A stretch of DNA of 60,183 nucleotides from Gemella haemolysans. Its GTDB lineage: Bacteria; Bacillota; Bacilli; Staphylococcales; Gemellaceae. Location: assembly GCF_028308085.1 (NCBI RefSeq), contig NZ_JAQMFS010000029.1, positions 1 through 60,183 of the forward strand. The letters are read 5' to 3'. Both the position numbers and the translations under genes were made by a program. Below are positions 10,201-19,020 of the stretch, in pieces; position 1 is the stretch's first letter, and each line of letters starts with the position of its first letter. The notes under the pieces are model-generated. The model was not told where the DNA came from. It saw only the letters and a list, made by a program, of their open reading frames with translations, and made no database searches.

Positions 10201-11675
10201 GAACCTTCAGTTAGTTCGTTTACACCAGAGATTAATGCGTCTTTTTTATCGTTTAATGAACTTAGACCTTCTGATAATCTTCCAGCTCCACTTTGTAATT
10301 GAGATACTCCATCACCAAGTTTAGCTCCACCTTCACTAAGGCGAGAAAGTCCGTCAGTTAGACGTTTAGAACCATCAGAAAGTTCGTTAACTCCATTGTT
10401 AAGTCTTTGTCCACCTTCACTAAGGCGAGAAAGCCCATCGGTTAGACGTTTAGAACCACTAGAAAGTTCATTGATTCCATTACCAAGTTTAGACCCGCCA
10501 TCGCTAAGGCGAGAAAGTCCATCAGTTAGACGTTTAGAACCGTTAGAAAGTTCGTTAACTCCATTGTTAAGTCTTTGTCCCCCATCGCTAAGGCGAGAAA
10601 GTCCATCAGTTAGACGTTTAGAACCATTAGAAAGTTCATTGATTCCATTACCAAGTTTAGACCCGCCATCGCTAAGGCGAGAAAGTCCATCAGTTAGACG
10701 TTTAGAACCATTAGAAAGTTCATTGATTCCATTACCAAGTTTAGCTCCCCCATCGTTAAGACGAGTTAGTCCATCAGTTAGACGTTTAGAACCGTCAGCA
10801 AGTTCGTTAATTCCGTTGCCGAGTTTAGCGCTGCCATTGCTAAGACGATAAAGTCCAGCAGTCAGTCTCCATGATCCTTCAGATAGTTGGTTAATACCAC
10901 TGCTAAGTCTTAGACCGCCATCGCTGAGACGAGTTAGTCCATTAGAAAGTCGACCAGAACCGTCAGCAAGTTGGTTAATGCCACTGCTAAGTCTTTGCCC
11001 TCCATCGCTAAGGCGACTAAGTCCATTAGAAAGTCGACCAGAACCATCAGTAAGTTGGTTAATACCACTGCCAAGTTTTTGTCCGCCTTCACTAAGTCTT
11101 CCAAGTCCGTTGTTTAGTGTATTCGAAGCATCGGCTGCTTTATGAAGAGACTCTCCAATCTCAGAAAATTTACCGTATAAAGTAGCTGTATAAGTTTTTA
11201 CAACTTGATCCTTAACTGTGTTTGTTAGGTTACTTGCTACAGTTTCCATGATTTTCTCACCATTTTTACTTTTCGTAAAATTGGTAGTAAAGTCGATATT
11301 CATTTTTTCTGGATTATCGTTTGATAAAGATGTAGCATTTTTAGAAAAGTTCTGTGGAATTGTAACTACCATATAGTAGTCTCCTTCGCGTAGTTCTTTA
11401 TCAGCTGTATCTTTATCGACGAATTGCCAATTTACTTTTTTATTTTCTTTTAATTTATCGACCATTGAATTCCCAACTTCTAGAGTTTTTCCATTAAAAT
11501 CTACTTTTTGGTCTAGATTAACAACCCCGACTTTCATATTTCCGGTGTTGTCATATGGATTCCAAACGGATTTTAGGAAGGTTCCTGAATATAAAACAGG
11601 AACTAGAAGAACGGTAGCCATGGTAGCTTTTAACCCTTTACTCTTTAAAAGGCTACTAAATTCTTTTTTTATCAT
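7206..11675 (-). CDS. Giant YhgE/Pip-family membrane protein with long coiled/β repeat region
   Basis: 1,489 residues. An N-terminal membrane segment and a YhgE/Pip N-domain (about 1-180) lead into two arrays of about 22-residue repeats: L-S-D-G-G-x-(K/R)-L-x-N-G-(I/V)-N-E-L type (about 190-490) and M-Q-A-K-A-P-E-L-I-N-G type (about 930-1250). Between them is a Thr/Ala/Pro linker. Five to six C-terminal membrane helices of ABC-2-like type close the protein. The family includes the lactococcal phage infection protein Pip and type VII secretion-linked proteins; its function here is unknown. I chose the ATG at 11675 because AGGAGG lies five bases upstream and the predicted -10 (11710-11715) overlaps the more upstream ATG at 11711. 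It is longer than most family members because of the repeats. Confidence 0.9.
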   Translation of the reverse strand: MIKKEFSSLLKSKGLKATMATVLLVPVLYSGTFLKSVWNPYDNTGNMKVGVVNLDQKVDFNGKTLEVGNSMVDKLKENKKVNWQFVDKDTADKELREGDYYMVVTIPQNFSKNATSLSNDNPEKMNIDFTTNFTKSKNGEKIMETVASNLTNTVKDQVVKTYTATLYGKFSEIGESLHKAADASNTLNNGLGRLSEGGQKLGSGINQLTDGSGRLSNGLSRLSDGGQRLSSGINQLADGSGRLSNGLTRLSDGGLRLSSGINQLSEGSWRLTAGLYRLSNGSAKLGNGINELADGSKRLTDGLTRLNDGGAKLGNGINELSNGSKRLTDGLSRLSDGGSKLGNGINELSNGSKRLTDGLSRLSDGGQRLNNGVNELSNGSKRLTDGLSRLSDGGSKLGNGINELSSGSKRLTDGLSRLSEGGQRLNNGVNELSDGSKRLTDGLSRLSEGGAKLGDGVSQLQSGAGRLSEGLSSLNDKKDALISGVNELTEGSNKLTVGFDTFKAKSIMLTSGFNSLYNGSKEFQAGLLKYTNGVLTLNEKLLAKKEDLEKLNAGSTTLNNGIDRLSDGISQINSGLAAKKDDLNRLTAGGAALGDGVAKLSESTPKLVDGADKLNTGLNALNANLPSDSDLAAKKSNLNSTLDKLKGLKLTYRTHFNPLNSAFAELGSQLESIKTLVDRIETQSTTTTTTTAAPAPTPAATNFANLEQTLSSMQLTPEQKASILAAARNDVAATPAPVAQPTTTVQNSSSNNNSQIKAELSSAVSSANSKYSSMKYRVGRLNYIQTQLDKFDVNTLSSELEGTISGFSSIKDAVGKLSAGSGQLKAGLTIMNEKTPTLMAGFNQYKGGVDATVSSLTTGDLANGLNQLANATPKLKDGVTNYTNGVSALTTSMTTGELAQGVGTLAAKGSELQAGFDKLGGGISIMHEKLPELAGGIDALVNGNAKINAGLNKLQAKLPELSIGIKELDNGGKKLYQGLTDMKAKAPELINGLNSAKVGSEKLSNGLAAMQAKAPELINGVNAAKEGSEKLSNGLAAMQAKAPELINGVNAAKEGSQKLSNGLAAMQAKAPELINGVNAAKEGSQKLSNGLAAMQAKAPELINGVNTAKEGSEKLSNGLAAMQAKAPELLNGLSSAKVGSEKLSGALTIMQAKAPELIGGVNTAKVGSEKLSNGLAAMQAKAPELINGVNNAKDGANKLHGGLTSMQAKAPELLNGLNTAKAGSDKLYSALTIMQAKAPELIAGLDKAKDGSGLLADKLFSGADRITAAKTGDKNVDMMSNPIKTNISDISEETSYGNAMAPFFLVFGLLIAAAAFNILFPARKAEYGESTNSLFTSRLAAMSTFAALATLIEVVVMKLLFDFRIQNFGMYFFGLILSGIVFMIITHFLSYTFGKVGNAISIGFVALQFVLTTPLFPKEMLPSLYSGLIPFTPVYYGDMAVRHAVLGGLTDGIYNNSILILVVLGIIFLTLTYISYNNKNNKAIVNSAK
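8080..8760 (-). repeat. Tandem 66-nt repeats in yhgE (C-terminal array)
   Basis: At least nine near-identical 66-nt (22-residue) units encode M-Q-A-K-A-P-E-L-(I/L)-N-G-(V/L)-N-x-A-K-x-G-S-x-K-L-S-N-G-L-A-A. Their similarity at DNA level implies recent expansion or homogenisation. A second array of related units lies at about 10310-11100. Confidence 0.85.
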
Positions 11676-11709
11676 AATTCCTCCTAAGAAATTTCGTCGG
11701 CGAAATTCC

Positions 11710-11743
11710 ATTATATTGAATTTGATGATATGGTTTCATATCA
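11710..11743 (-). promoter_or_regulatory. Predicted yhgE promoter -10 with overlapping palindromic operator
   Basis: On the minus strand a TATAAT (11710-11715) lies about 35 bp before the chosen start. An inverted repeat, TGATATG-gttt-CATATCA (11726-11743), covers the expected -35 region, as a repressor site would. The regulator is not in the neighbourhood. No gene is visible in the AT-rich stretch from here to 12082. Confidence 0.45.
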
Positions 11744-12082
11744 CTTAAGATATTTTACAACCTTATATACTAAAAGTCAAAATATTTTATAGTAATAGTG
11801 AAATTATTATATTTAATATTAGAGTATATTATATATAATGGAGATAGAGATTATAACTGTTAAGTGAATTTTATATTTGATAAATCACTGTAATGTTAAG
11901 TTTTCATGGAATAATGAGAATATTATGTAACCTTATAAAGATATATATATTAATTAAAATAATTTAGTTAATATATACCATAAAAATCCTAATTAACGAA
12001 AAAAATAGTTCGCTATTTTAAAAGAGGAATGTTTAAAAAATTATATTTATAGAGAAAAAAACAATTATTATAAAAGATATGT

Positions 12083-12120
12083 AAAAAAGGCAGTTATTTC
12101 TCTGATAGAGGATAACTACC
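12083..12120 (-). terminator. Terminator of the flavodoxin-like gene
   Basis: The stem GGTAGTTAT/ATAACTGCC (one mismatch) is followed on the minus strand by TTTTTT, just after the stop at 12137. Confidence 0.75.
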
Positions 12121-12136
12121 CTTTAGGTTATATTGT

Positions 12137-12691
12137 TTATACTGTTGCGTGAGCAATTTTATGTTCTAATAAATTTTTAAAGCAAATTTGTGCATCTTTT
12201 AAGTCTTTTGGATCTGGATGTTTTTTAGATTCTTTAACCATATCGACAAGATCCGGTGTAACCTTATGAATAAAGTTTGGGTCATGCCAAGTAAGGATTT
12301 TGAAAACTATCATAACCTTCGGATCAACTTTACCTTGGCAAACAAATGTTTCGTGGATTCTATTGTTTCTTTCTTTCATAAATGCGATGTAATTGTTAAT
12401 AGAATCATCAGCGTGATAATGTTCACGAGGAACACCGCAAGTTAAGAATAGAGCGACATCTTTTCCATGTATCTCTTGTTGATCTACAAAACGTTGCATA
12501 TTTTTATTAGCATTTGTTTTATCCGTCCATGCTCCTAAAATATAAAAGTCGTATTCTTTCTCTAGCTTTTTTCGTTGTTTTTTTATGTCGAGTAAATCTA
12601 CTTCCCCTTGATCTTTTATCTGTTCATAGATAGCCTCGGCTACTTTTTTAGTATTTTTTGTTTTGCTAGAATAAGCAAGTAAAATTTTCAT
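12137..12691 (-). CDS. Flavodoxin-like FMN-binding protein
   Basis: 184 residues. The N-terminus, MKILLAYSSKTKNTKKVAEA, is the flavodoxin fold's first strand plus phosphate-binding loop (S-S-K-T-K-N-T). A later strand-turn, F-Y-I-L-G-A-W-T-D-K, and a loop near L-T-C-G-V-P fit the isoalloxazine-binding loops. It probably carries electrons as an FMN protein in the cytoplasm. It is longer than a minimal flavodoxin, with a helical C-terminal tail. The start is supported by a GGAGG-type site. It stands alone on the minus strand with its own terminator. Flavodoxin-like partners of other reductases look similar, and its redox partner cannot be assigned. Confidence 0.8.
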   Translation of the reverse strand: MKILLAYSSKTKNTKKVAEAIYEQIKDQGEVDLLDIKKQRKKLEKEYDFYILGAWTDKTNANKNMQRFVDQQEIHGKDVALFLTCGVPREHYHADDSINNYIAFMKERNNRIHETFVCQGKVDPKVMIVFKILTWHDPNFIHKVTPDLVDMVKESKKHPDPKDLKDAQICFKNLLEHKIAHATV

Positions 12692-12963
12692 AATTTAGCC
12701 TCCTACTTAGGATATGTAAATAATTATCCTGTAAGTTGATTCCGTATTTATTAAATCTATATAATTATTATATCAAAAATAATTATCGATTTAAATAGCT
12801 AATTGAAAATCATAATCAATTATGATTTTGTTTTTAAAAAAATCAAAATAAATTGAAAACTTAACCTGAGAAAGTACTATTTACAACGTAAAAATAAGAA
12901 AAAATTAATTGTTTATGATAAAATACTTATTAAGAAATATTGCGAGGATGGATAGAAATAGTA

Positions 12964-13962
12964 ATGGATAGATTGTTTGAAGTATCAAGTTATGCATCAT
13001 TTATAGTGTACCATATAGAAGCGATGGATAAAATCAAAGTTCCCAAAAGAGTGATACGCGAGTATATAAATCTTCAAAAAACAGTGAACAATTTTCCGAC
13101 AGAGTTAAACTATATATGTAGTTTTTATGATGGAAAAACTGGAAGTAGCGGAACTTTGTTTGAAAATACTGTAGAAGGGAATTATATTTTATCTTATACA
13201 GGTACGAATTTCTACTTTGATAGACAAAAAGATATGTATGCTGATGTTGTAGGGATTTGTTTAGGTCAAGGGGAACACTTAACGCCGTGTTACAGATTTT
13301 ACACAAGAATGAAGAAAAAATATGGTAATGATATCATACTAACTGGTCATTCTTTAGGTGGAAGTATTGCGCAACGAGTTGCAATTGAGTACGATGTGAA
13401 AGAGAGTGTAGTATTTAATGCTGCACCTATATATCTAATTGGTGGTATAGATATTTTTATGGATAAAGAAGTTGATGGAGAATTGTACGCTAAACGTATG
13501 AAAAAGTATCTTAGAAATATGAAGAAAATCGCTATTAAGAAAGCTACTTTTACAGGTTCTGTTAAGAGAATTGTTTCGGAGTATGATGTATTTACGCGTA
13601 TAGCTGAGTTACTTTCTATTGGTTATTATGTGGGTGATGAAATTATAGTTAAAGAAGCGGGAATGCACGGGATTAAGAGCTTTTTAGATATATATAATAA
13701 ATCATTTGGAAGTTCTTTTGAAGGAGAAGAAAATCAAGACGGATATTTATCTTCAGAATATAAAGATTTTGGTTTGGCAGAGATAGGTATATTAAGTAAT
13801 TTTTCTGAAGAACGGATAGTAGAGTTAGAAAAACAATTAAATGTGCTTCTTACTAGTGATACTGTAATCTCTAATTTGAATAAGAATCCATACAATGTTA
13901 ACTTCGAATTTTTCATAAAAGCTATATTAAAAAATATAGAGAAAGACAAAGAAAAACAATAA
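12964..13962 (+). CDS. Lipase class 3-like α/β-hydrolase (cytoplasmic)
   Basis: 332 residues from the chosen ATG. The nucleophile elbow T-G-H-S-L-G-G-S is plain, preceded by a Y-T-G-T-N-F-Y oxyanion-type segment. This matches the class 3 lipase / DUF2974 group of serine esterases. No signal peptide is present. A TTG-initiated version starting at 12940 adds eight residues; a GAGGATGG stretch lies inside that extension, about 15 nt before the ATG, so neither start has ideal spacing. The gene is alone between the flavodoxin and walR and has its own terminator. The substrate is unknown; lipid ester hydrolysis is the family expectation. Confidence 0.75.
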   Translation: MDRLFEVSSYASFIVYHIEAMDKIKVPKRVIREYINLQKTVNNFPTELNYICSFYDGKTGSSGTLFENTVEGNYILSYTGTNFYFDRQKDMYADVVGICLGQGEHLTPCYRFYTRMKKKYGNDIILTGHSLGGSIAQRVAIEYDVKESVVFNAAPIYLIGGIDIFMDKEVDGELYAKRMKKYLRNMKKIAIKKATFTGSVKRIVSEYDVFTRIAELLSIGYYVGDEIIVKEAGMHGIKSFLDIYNKSFGSSFEGEENQDGYLSSEYKDFGLAEIGILSNFSEERIVELEKQLNVLLTSDTVISNLNKNPYNVNFEFFIKAILKNIEKDKEKQ

Positions 13963-13965
13963 TAG

Positions 13966-14004
13966 ATTCCTTGTCTGACGTTTTTGTCAGATGAGGAGTT
14001 TTTT
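13966..14004 (+). terminator. Terminator after the lipase-like gene
   Basis: The stem ATTCCTTGTCTGAC / GTCAGATGAGGAGT is followed by TTTTTT, directly after the stop. Confidence 0.85.
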
Positions 14005-14099
14005 ATGTATGTATAGTGGCAGGTGCATATATTTTATAAGTTGTTATAAAAACTTTATGTTTTCTCGTAAGTGATAGAGTGTTAATCGCTTGCTTAAAG

Positions 14100-14129
14100 T
14101 TGTAACTTATTAAAGAAAAATGATATAAT
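14100..14129 (+). promoter_or_regulatory. Predicted σA promoter of the walRKHI operon
   Basis: TTGTAA (14100-14105) and TATAAT (14124-14129) are separated by 18 bp, about 75 bp before walR. The spacing is 1 bp over the optimum and the -35 is imperfect. Confidence 0.55.
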
Positions 14130-14205
14130 ATAGATAGCTATATGCATTCTTGCAAATTAGTAAGAATATATAATAAAACTTAGTATGAATCTAAGGAGGA
14201 AGATG

Positions 14206-14910
14206 ATGGCAGAATATAAAATACTAGTAGTCGATGATGAAGAACCGATTGCTAATATACTAGATTTTAATTTAAAAAAAGAAGGCTACGATGTAATAGT
14301 TGCTAATGATGGAGAAAAAGCGGTGGAGCTTGCTTTTAGCGAAAGCCCTGATTTGATTCTATTAGATTTGATGTTGCCGAAAAAAGATGGAATGGAAGTA
14401 TGTAGAGAAGTACGTGCTAAAAAGAATATTCCAATAATTATGCTAACAGCAAAAAATAGTGAAATAGATAAGGTTCTAGGATTAGAATTCGGAGCTGATG
14501 ATTACGTAACTAAACCCTTCTCAACACGTGAGCTTATGGCTAGGGTTAAGGTAAACTTACGTCGTGTTACTAAGCAACAAGAAGAAGTTGTAGAAGAGAA
14601 GAGTGGTAGTGACCTTGTAATTAAGGATATTGTAATCTATCCAGAGGCTTATGTTATTAAGAAAAATGGAGAAGAAATAGATTTAACGCGTAGAGAATTT
14701 GACTTATTTTATTACCTTGCTCAACACCGTGGTCAAGTTTTAACACGTGAGAACTTACTGCAAACAGTATGGGGTTATGACTACTTCGGAGATGTTAGAA
14801 CAGTTGACGTGACTGTGAGAAGATTACGTGAAAAAGTAGAAGATGATTCATCGCAACCAGAATATATAATGACACGTCGTGGTGTTGGTTACTTTATAGG
14901 TGAAGAGTAA
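14206..14910 (+). CDS. walR: Response regulator WalR (YycF), OmpR family
   Basis: 234 residues. Receiver domain with acidic pocket V-V-D-D-E, phosphoacceptor Asp in I-L-L-D-L-M-L-P (about residue 54) and the K-P-F switch region. The C-terminal OmpR/PhoB winged helix contains L-T-R-R-E-F-D and [11 protein letters not shown]. With WalK it controls cell-wall hydrolase genes in Bacilli and is usually essential. The start follows AAGGAGG-AAGATG; an ATG three bases upstream is equally possible. It overlaps walK by one base (TAATG), so translation is probably coupled. The order walR-K-H-I identifies it firmly. Confidence 0.96.
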   Translation: MAEYKILVVDDEEPIANILDFNLKKEGYDVIVANDGEKAVELAFSESPDLILLDLMLPKKDGMEVCREVRAKKNIPIIMLTAKNSEIDKVLGLEFGADDYVTKPFSTRELMARVKVNLRRVTKQQEEVVEEKSGSDLVIKDIVIYPEAYVIKKNGEEIDLTRREFDLFYYLAQHRGQVLTRENLLQTVWGYDYFGDVRTVDVTVRRLREKVEDDSSQPEYIMTRRGVGYFIGEE

Positions 14911-16835
14911 TGAGTTTTTTCGGTAAGAAATTTAAGAAAAGATTCTTTTCATCAATCCGAACTAAGTTCGTAATAGTATATGTATTAGTTAACATAATTT
15001 CGTTACAACTAATCGGATTATTCTTTACAACACAACTAAGAAACAGTAATATAAACACATTTGAACAAAATATTATCGAACAAGAAAAGATATTGAATTA
15101 CCATATTCGAGAGGAACTTGATAAGGTTAATATGAAGAAGGGTGAAGAGTCAACTGATTCAGAGAATAACGCTAATCAAGATTCTACAAGCAATAATCGA
15201 GATTCAAAAAGTGGAATAGTAAAACTAGTTAGTGAATTTAATATCCAGAAATTACTACTTGTAAATGTTATTGATAATAATTCGAAAATTTTAGCGAGTT
15301 CATCAAAAAATGGAAATGATGACTATCTTGCTAAAAGATCTTTTGATCCACTTGTTAGTCAAGTTATAAAAACGGGTGAGAGTACTAAACAAATTCAGTA
15401 TAATGCTGATAGTAATAAGCGTGTATGGATTTATGTGAGTCCTGTAAAAAAAGATAATGAAGTTATTGGTGTAATATCACTTATGGCAGATATAGAAAGT
15501 GTTTATCAAGAGGTAAATAGTATTTCGAGAATCTTTATAGTAGGTACTATATTATCGATATTAATTACTACTGTAATAGGGTTTGTCGCTTCTAAAACCG
15601 TAACGAGTTCTATTGAAAAAATGAGTTCTCAGGTTAAGAAGATGGCTTTAGGAAATTATGGTACTGTAGTTGGTATAGATACAGATGATGAAATCGGTGA
15701 TCTTGCTAAAGTATTTAACCGGATTTCTAGGAGAATCGAAGAAGAGCAGGCTGTAACGGAGACAGAACGTAGGAAGCTTGCGACTATTATCGAGAGTATG
15801 ATGGATGGAATTATTGCAACTGATAATAACGGTAGAATAATCCTTATAAATACAAGTGCTGAGGATATGTTAGGTGGACGTGATGATGAAATTTTCATTG
15901 GAAAAGATGTTCTAAAAATTCTTGATATTACAGAATATGAAAGTATTGAGGAAATATTAGAAGCTGAGGATAGCCTTCTTGTTAATGCGTCTAATGATAG
16001 TGATGAATTACTATTACGAGCAGAAATCTCTAAGATAGAAAAAGAAGATAAAGAAGATTTAACTCAGATGTCAACTGAGCTAGAAGGATATATTATTGTT
16101 CTTTATGACGTAACAGATCAAGAGCGTCAAGAAAAAGAACGTCGTGAATTCGTATCAACTGTATCTCATGAACTTCGTACACCTCTAACTACGATGAACA
16201 GTTATATCGAAGCATTAGAAGAAGGTGTATTAGAAGATAAGGAACTGGCTCCTCAGTTTATCGATACTATTCATAAAGAAACTACTCGTATGATAAGAAT
16301 GGTAAATGAACTTATGCAACTTGGGAAAATGGATATTAAAGAAGAGCATTATGAAAAAGAGTTCATCGATATAAATAAAATGCTTGAGCAGATCACAGAT
16401 AGATTTGCACTAACACATCCAGAAAAGAATTTTATAAAACATATTTCTAAAACGCCGATATTTGTTGAAGGAGACCAAGACAAACTTACACAGGTGTTTG
16501 ACAATATTGTTAATAACGCAATAAAATATTCTCCAAATGGTAAGAATATCACTATAAGAGTTAGACAGAATTATCACCATAATAGGGTGAGTATTTCTAT
16601 AAAAGATGAAGGGGTAGGAATACCTTTAGTACATATAGATAAAATTTTTAATAGATTTTATCGAGTTGATAAAAGTAGACAAAGAAGTATGGGTGGAACT
16701 GGTTTAGGATTAGCTCTAGCTAAGACTATAGTAGAAGCTCATAAAGGACGCATTTGGGCACAAAGTAGAGAAGGTTATGGAAGCATAATTTTTGTAACAT
16801 TACCTTGTGAACAAATAGATGACGAATGGTTATAG
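14910..16835 (+). CDS. walK: Sensor histidine kinase WalK (YycG)
   Basis: 641 residues. TM1 (about 20-42), an extracytoplasmic domain of about 160 residues with a low-complexity Ser/Asn/Asp stretch, TM2 (about 205-228), HAMP, PAS (about 285-400), HisKA with phosphoacceptor His420 in F-V-S-T-V-S-H-E-L-R-T-P, and HATPase_c with N-A-I-K-Y-S and G-T-G-L-G-L boxes. It senses cell-wall state at the membrane and phosphorylates WalR. It is slightly longer than the Bacillus subtilis protein. walH follows, its upstream reading frame overlapping the end of walK. Confidence 0.96.
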   Translation: MSFFGKKFKKRFFSSIRTKFVIVYVLVNIISLQLIGLFFTTQLRNSNINTFEQNIIEQEKILNYHIREELDKVNMKKGEESTDSENNANQDSTSNNRDSKSGIVKLVSEFNIQKLLLVNVIDNNSKILASSSKNGNDDYLAKRSFDPLVSQVIKTGESTKQIQYNADSNKRVWIYVSPVKKDNEVIGVISLMADIESVYQEVNSISRIFIVGTILSILITTVIGFVASKTVTSSIEKMSSQVKKMALGNYGTVVGIDTDDEIGDLAKVFNRISRRIEEEQAVTETERRKLATIIESMMDGIIATDNNGRIILINTSAEDMLGGRDDEIFIGKDVLKILDITEYESIEEILEAEDSLLVNASNDSDELLLRAEISKIEKEDKEDLTQMSTELEGYIIVLYDVTDQERQEKERREFVSTVSHELRTPLTTMNSYIEALEEGVLEDKELAPQFIDTIHKETTRMIRMVNELMQLGKMDIKEEHYEKEFIDINKMLEQITDRFALTHPEKNFIKHISKTPIFVEGDQDKLTQVFDNIVNNAIKYSPNGKNITIRVRQNYHHNRVSISIKDEGVGIPLVHIDKIFNRFYRVDKSRQRSMGGTGLGLALAKTIVEAHKGRIWAQSREGYGSIIFVTLPCEQIDDEWL

Positions 16836-16846
16836 AGGTGAGTAAT

Positions 16847-18160
16847 ATGAGAAATAGAAAAAAGGAAACTGTAAAATCAGTTGTTTTAGGTATACTTGTT
16901 TTACTAAGTTTAACTTTATCTTATCTTATTATTACTTATCAACCAGATTACGAAATTTTTACGAAAAGATCTACTCAGAAAACAGTTGATTCAAACAAAA
17001 ATAATCTTCTGAATTTCCTTATACCTGATAGTGTGGTGAAAAACCATGAAGGAACAAGGGAAGAAGCTGTAATTCAAAATACAATAACAAAAGTAGCTAG
17101 CGTAGAAGGAGTCAAGGAGAAGAAAGTATTAAAAGAGTTACTGTCTCTTCTTTCAGATAGTGAGAGCACGGAATCTAGGGTGAGAAACCGTAACATAGAA
17201 GATATTACGACTAATAACGTTGAAAAAATATTGATAAATTATCAAGTTACTTTAGACTCAGCGCTGCTTAAACCGTTATTCTTTTCTGAGGACAATTCAA
17301 ACGTAAGTTTAGAGTTTGATACTATAGTTATATTAAAAGATAGACCTAATATGATTTATCTATATAAAAAAGATGATAAAAACTATCTTCAAATTACTTT
17401 GAAACAAGATATATATGAGAAGATAAATAGTAAATTCAATGAGAAAAAGCAAAATTATGCGAAATATAGTTTGAATAACAAATTTATATATCTAAAAGAA
17501 GGCGATGAAGATAATGTTATTGATGAATATAGCGCTGAAGATGTCAATTTAAATAAGCTGGCGAGGGATATTTTTGAGAAAAAAGATAATCTTAGAATTA
17601 GTAATGAAGATGAAGTAACTGATGGATATGGAATATTAAGATCTATAAATAATAGACTGGTATATACAAATCCATCTAATGAAGGTGGACGTGAAGTAGG
17701 AGCTACTATTGCTATAAATAATACTATTAGTTTCTTAGAGTTAGGTTATGTTGGAGATACTAATTACCAACTAACAACAGCTTTAGATGGAATTAGTATT
17801 TTCCAAGAAGCGTACAAGGACTCTATAGCTTTTAGTAAAGATGGTTTTGCTGATATAATATCAGAAGATAACAGTAGTGGAATATATAAACTGACCTCAC
17901 CGAAGAAATTGACTAAGACTTACCTTTCATCGAAAGAAGCAGAATTGTATTCTGTAGAAAAAACAGAATACGTGATAAACTATCTTTATGAGAGGGTTAA
18001 CCTAAAAGAAATAGGTGATATAGTTTTAGGATATGATAAAACTTACAATAAAGAAAGAAACAGTTTCAGTTATACTCCTACATGGTATGTGAAGTACAAT
18101 GACAGATATATGAGTTTCAAAAAACTAAAAGAAAAAATAGACAAGGGAGAGAGACTATGA
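16847..18160 (+). CDS. walH: WalK regulator WalH (YycH)
   Basis: 437 residues. One N-terminal membrane helix (S-V-V-L-G-I-L-V-L-L-S-L-T-L-S-Y-L) and a large extracytoplasmic domain, as in YycH proteins. WalH and WalI bind WalK in the membrane and tune its activity: negatively in B. subtilis, positively in Staphylococcus aureus. The start at 16847 follows GAGGTGA at good spacing; a frame-open ATG at 16826 lacks such a site. It overlaps walI by four bases (ATGA). Sequence divergence is normal for this family; the assignment rests mainly on position and topology. Confidence 0.9.
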   Translation: MRNRKKETVKSVVLGILVLLSLTLSYLIITYQPDYEIFTKRSTQKTVDSNKNNLLNFLIPDSVVKNHEGTREEAVIQNTITKVASVEGVKEKKVLKELLSLLSDSESTESRVRNRNIEDITTNNVEKILINYQVTLDSALLKPLFFSEDNSNVSLEFDTIVILKDRPNMIYLYKKDDKNYLQITLKQDIYEKINSKFNEKKQNYAKYSLNNKFIYLKEGDEDNVIDEYSAEDVNLNKLARDIFEKKDNLRISNEDEVTDGYGILRSINNRLVYTNPSNEGGREVGATIAINNTISFLELGYVGDTNYQLTTALDGISIFQEAYKDSIAFSKDGFADIISEDNSSGIYKLTSPKKLTKTYLSSKEAELYSVEKTEYVINYLYERVNLKEIGDIVLGYDKTYNKERNSFSYTPTWYVKYNDRYMSFKKLKEKIDKGERL

Positions 18161-18957
18161 ATTGGGGCAAGATGAAAACATTATTTATTTACCTATTTGT
18201 CGCTTTAAATGCAGTCTTATTAACTTTTTATGTCTATACAGTTCAAAAGAATAAAACTGAAATAGTTCAAGAAAAAGAAATAATAGAACGATCTATGAAA
18301 AATGATAATATAACTGTCGAAGAAAACGCCACAAAACGTGATAATCTAGGTTATGTTAATGTAACTATTTCGGATTTGAAAGATTATAAAAAAGAAGAAA
18401 ATGGATTGAAGATTGAAGTTGAAAATGTAGATAAAACATCAACTCTAAAGGTTAGTTCAGAAAATGCTATAAGTAATGTTAATAAAGGCAGTTATAGAGC
18501 TGAATTAGACTCATTTTTACTTGAAAAATTGAAGTTGAGTGCAAATTATGTATTCTCTAGTTATAATTCTAATAAAAATGAGGTTATTTATGAACAACAG
18601 ATTGATAGTTTCAGAGTATTTTCAAATAAAAATGCTAGAATAGTTTTTGAAGTTGAAAGTAATGGAGATATCAAGCGGTTTACTCTAACAGGAGTTTCTA
18701 ACATAAGAAAAGATAAAAACGAAACCTTAGTTACATCTAATCAAGCTATAAACAGGCTGTATCATGAAGACTTGATTCCAAAAAATTGTAGAGTTCGTAC
18801 AACTTTAGGATATTATACTTATATTTCGCAAACAGAAAATCAAGTATTAATACCGACTTGGAATGTTGAGATAAGTGATAAGGATGGACAGGTGAGTAAC
18901 TATTATGTAGATGCTATAAACTTGAATATTTTAAATAGAAAAGGACAAAGTTCATAG
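18157..18957 (+). CDS. walI: WalK regulator WalI (YycI)
   Basis: 266 residues with an N-terminal membrane anchor (F-I-Y-L-F-V-A-L-N-A-V-L-L-T-F-Y) and an extracytoplasmic YycI-type domain. It acts with WalH on WalK. The start overlaps the walH stop. It is the last gene of the cluster: a terminator follows, and the metallo-hydrolase WalJ that often comes next is instead at 35975. Confidence 0.9.
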   Translation: MNWGKMKTLFIYLFVALNAVLLTFYVYTVQKNKTEIVQEKEIIERSMKNDNITVEENATKRDNLGYVNVTISDLKDYKKEENGLKIEVENVDKTSTLKVSSENAISNVNKGSYRAELDSFLLEKLKLSANYVFSSYNSNKNEVIYEQQIDSFRVFSNKNARIVFEVESNGDIKRFTLTGVSNIRKDKNETLVTSNQAINRLYHEDLIPKNCRVRTTLGYYTYISQTENQVLIPTWNVEISDKDGQVSNYYVDAINLNILNRKGQSS

Positions 18958-18965
18958 ATAGGTAT

Positions 18966-19010
18966 AAAAAAAGCTATCCATCACAATAAAGTGGTGGATA
19001 GCTTTCTTTT
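18966..19010. terminator. Bidirectional terminator between walI and dps
   Basis: The stem AAAGCTATCCATCAC / GTGGTGGATAGCTTT has T-runs on both strands and serves the two convergent genes. Confidence 0.9.
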
Positions 19011-19020
19011 AGATATGTTA

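Noticed and set aside
7381-10851. Several plus-strand open frames of 71-221 codons
   Set aside because: All are antisense shadows of the YhgE repeats, with repeated unnatural sequences such as L-I-N-S-G-A-L-A-C.
7206-11675. Prophage gene, because of the name phage infection protein
   Set aside because: Pip-type proteins are host membrane proteins; no phage genes lie nearby.
16349-16552. Antisense frame in walK
   Set aside because: Shadow of the kinase domain with no start signal or separate promoter.
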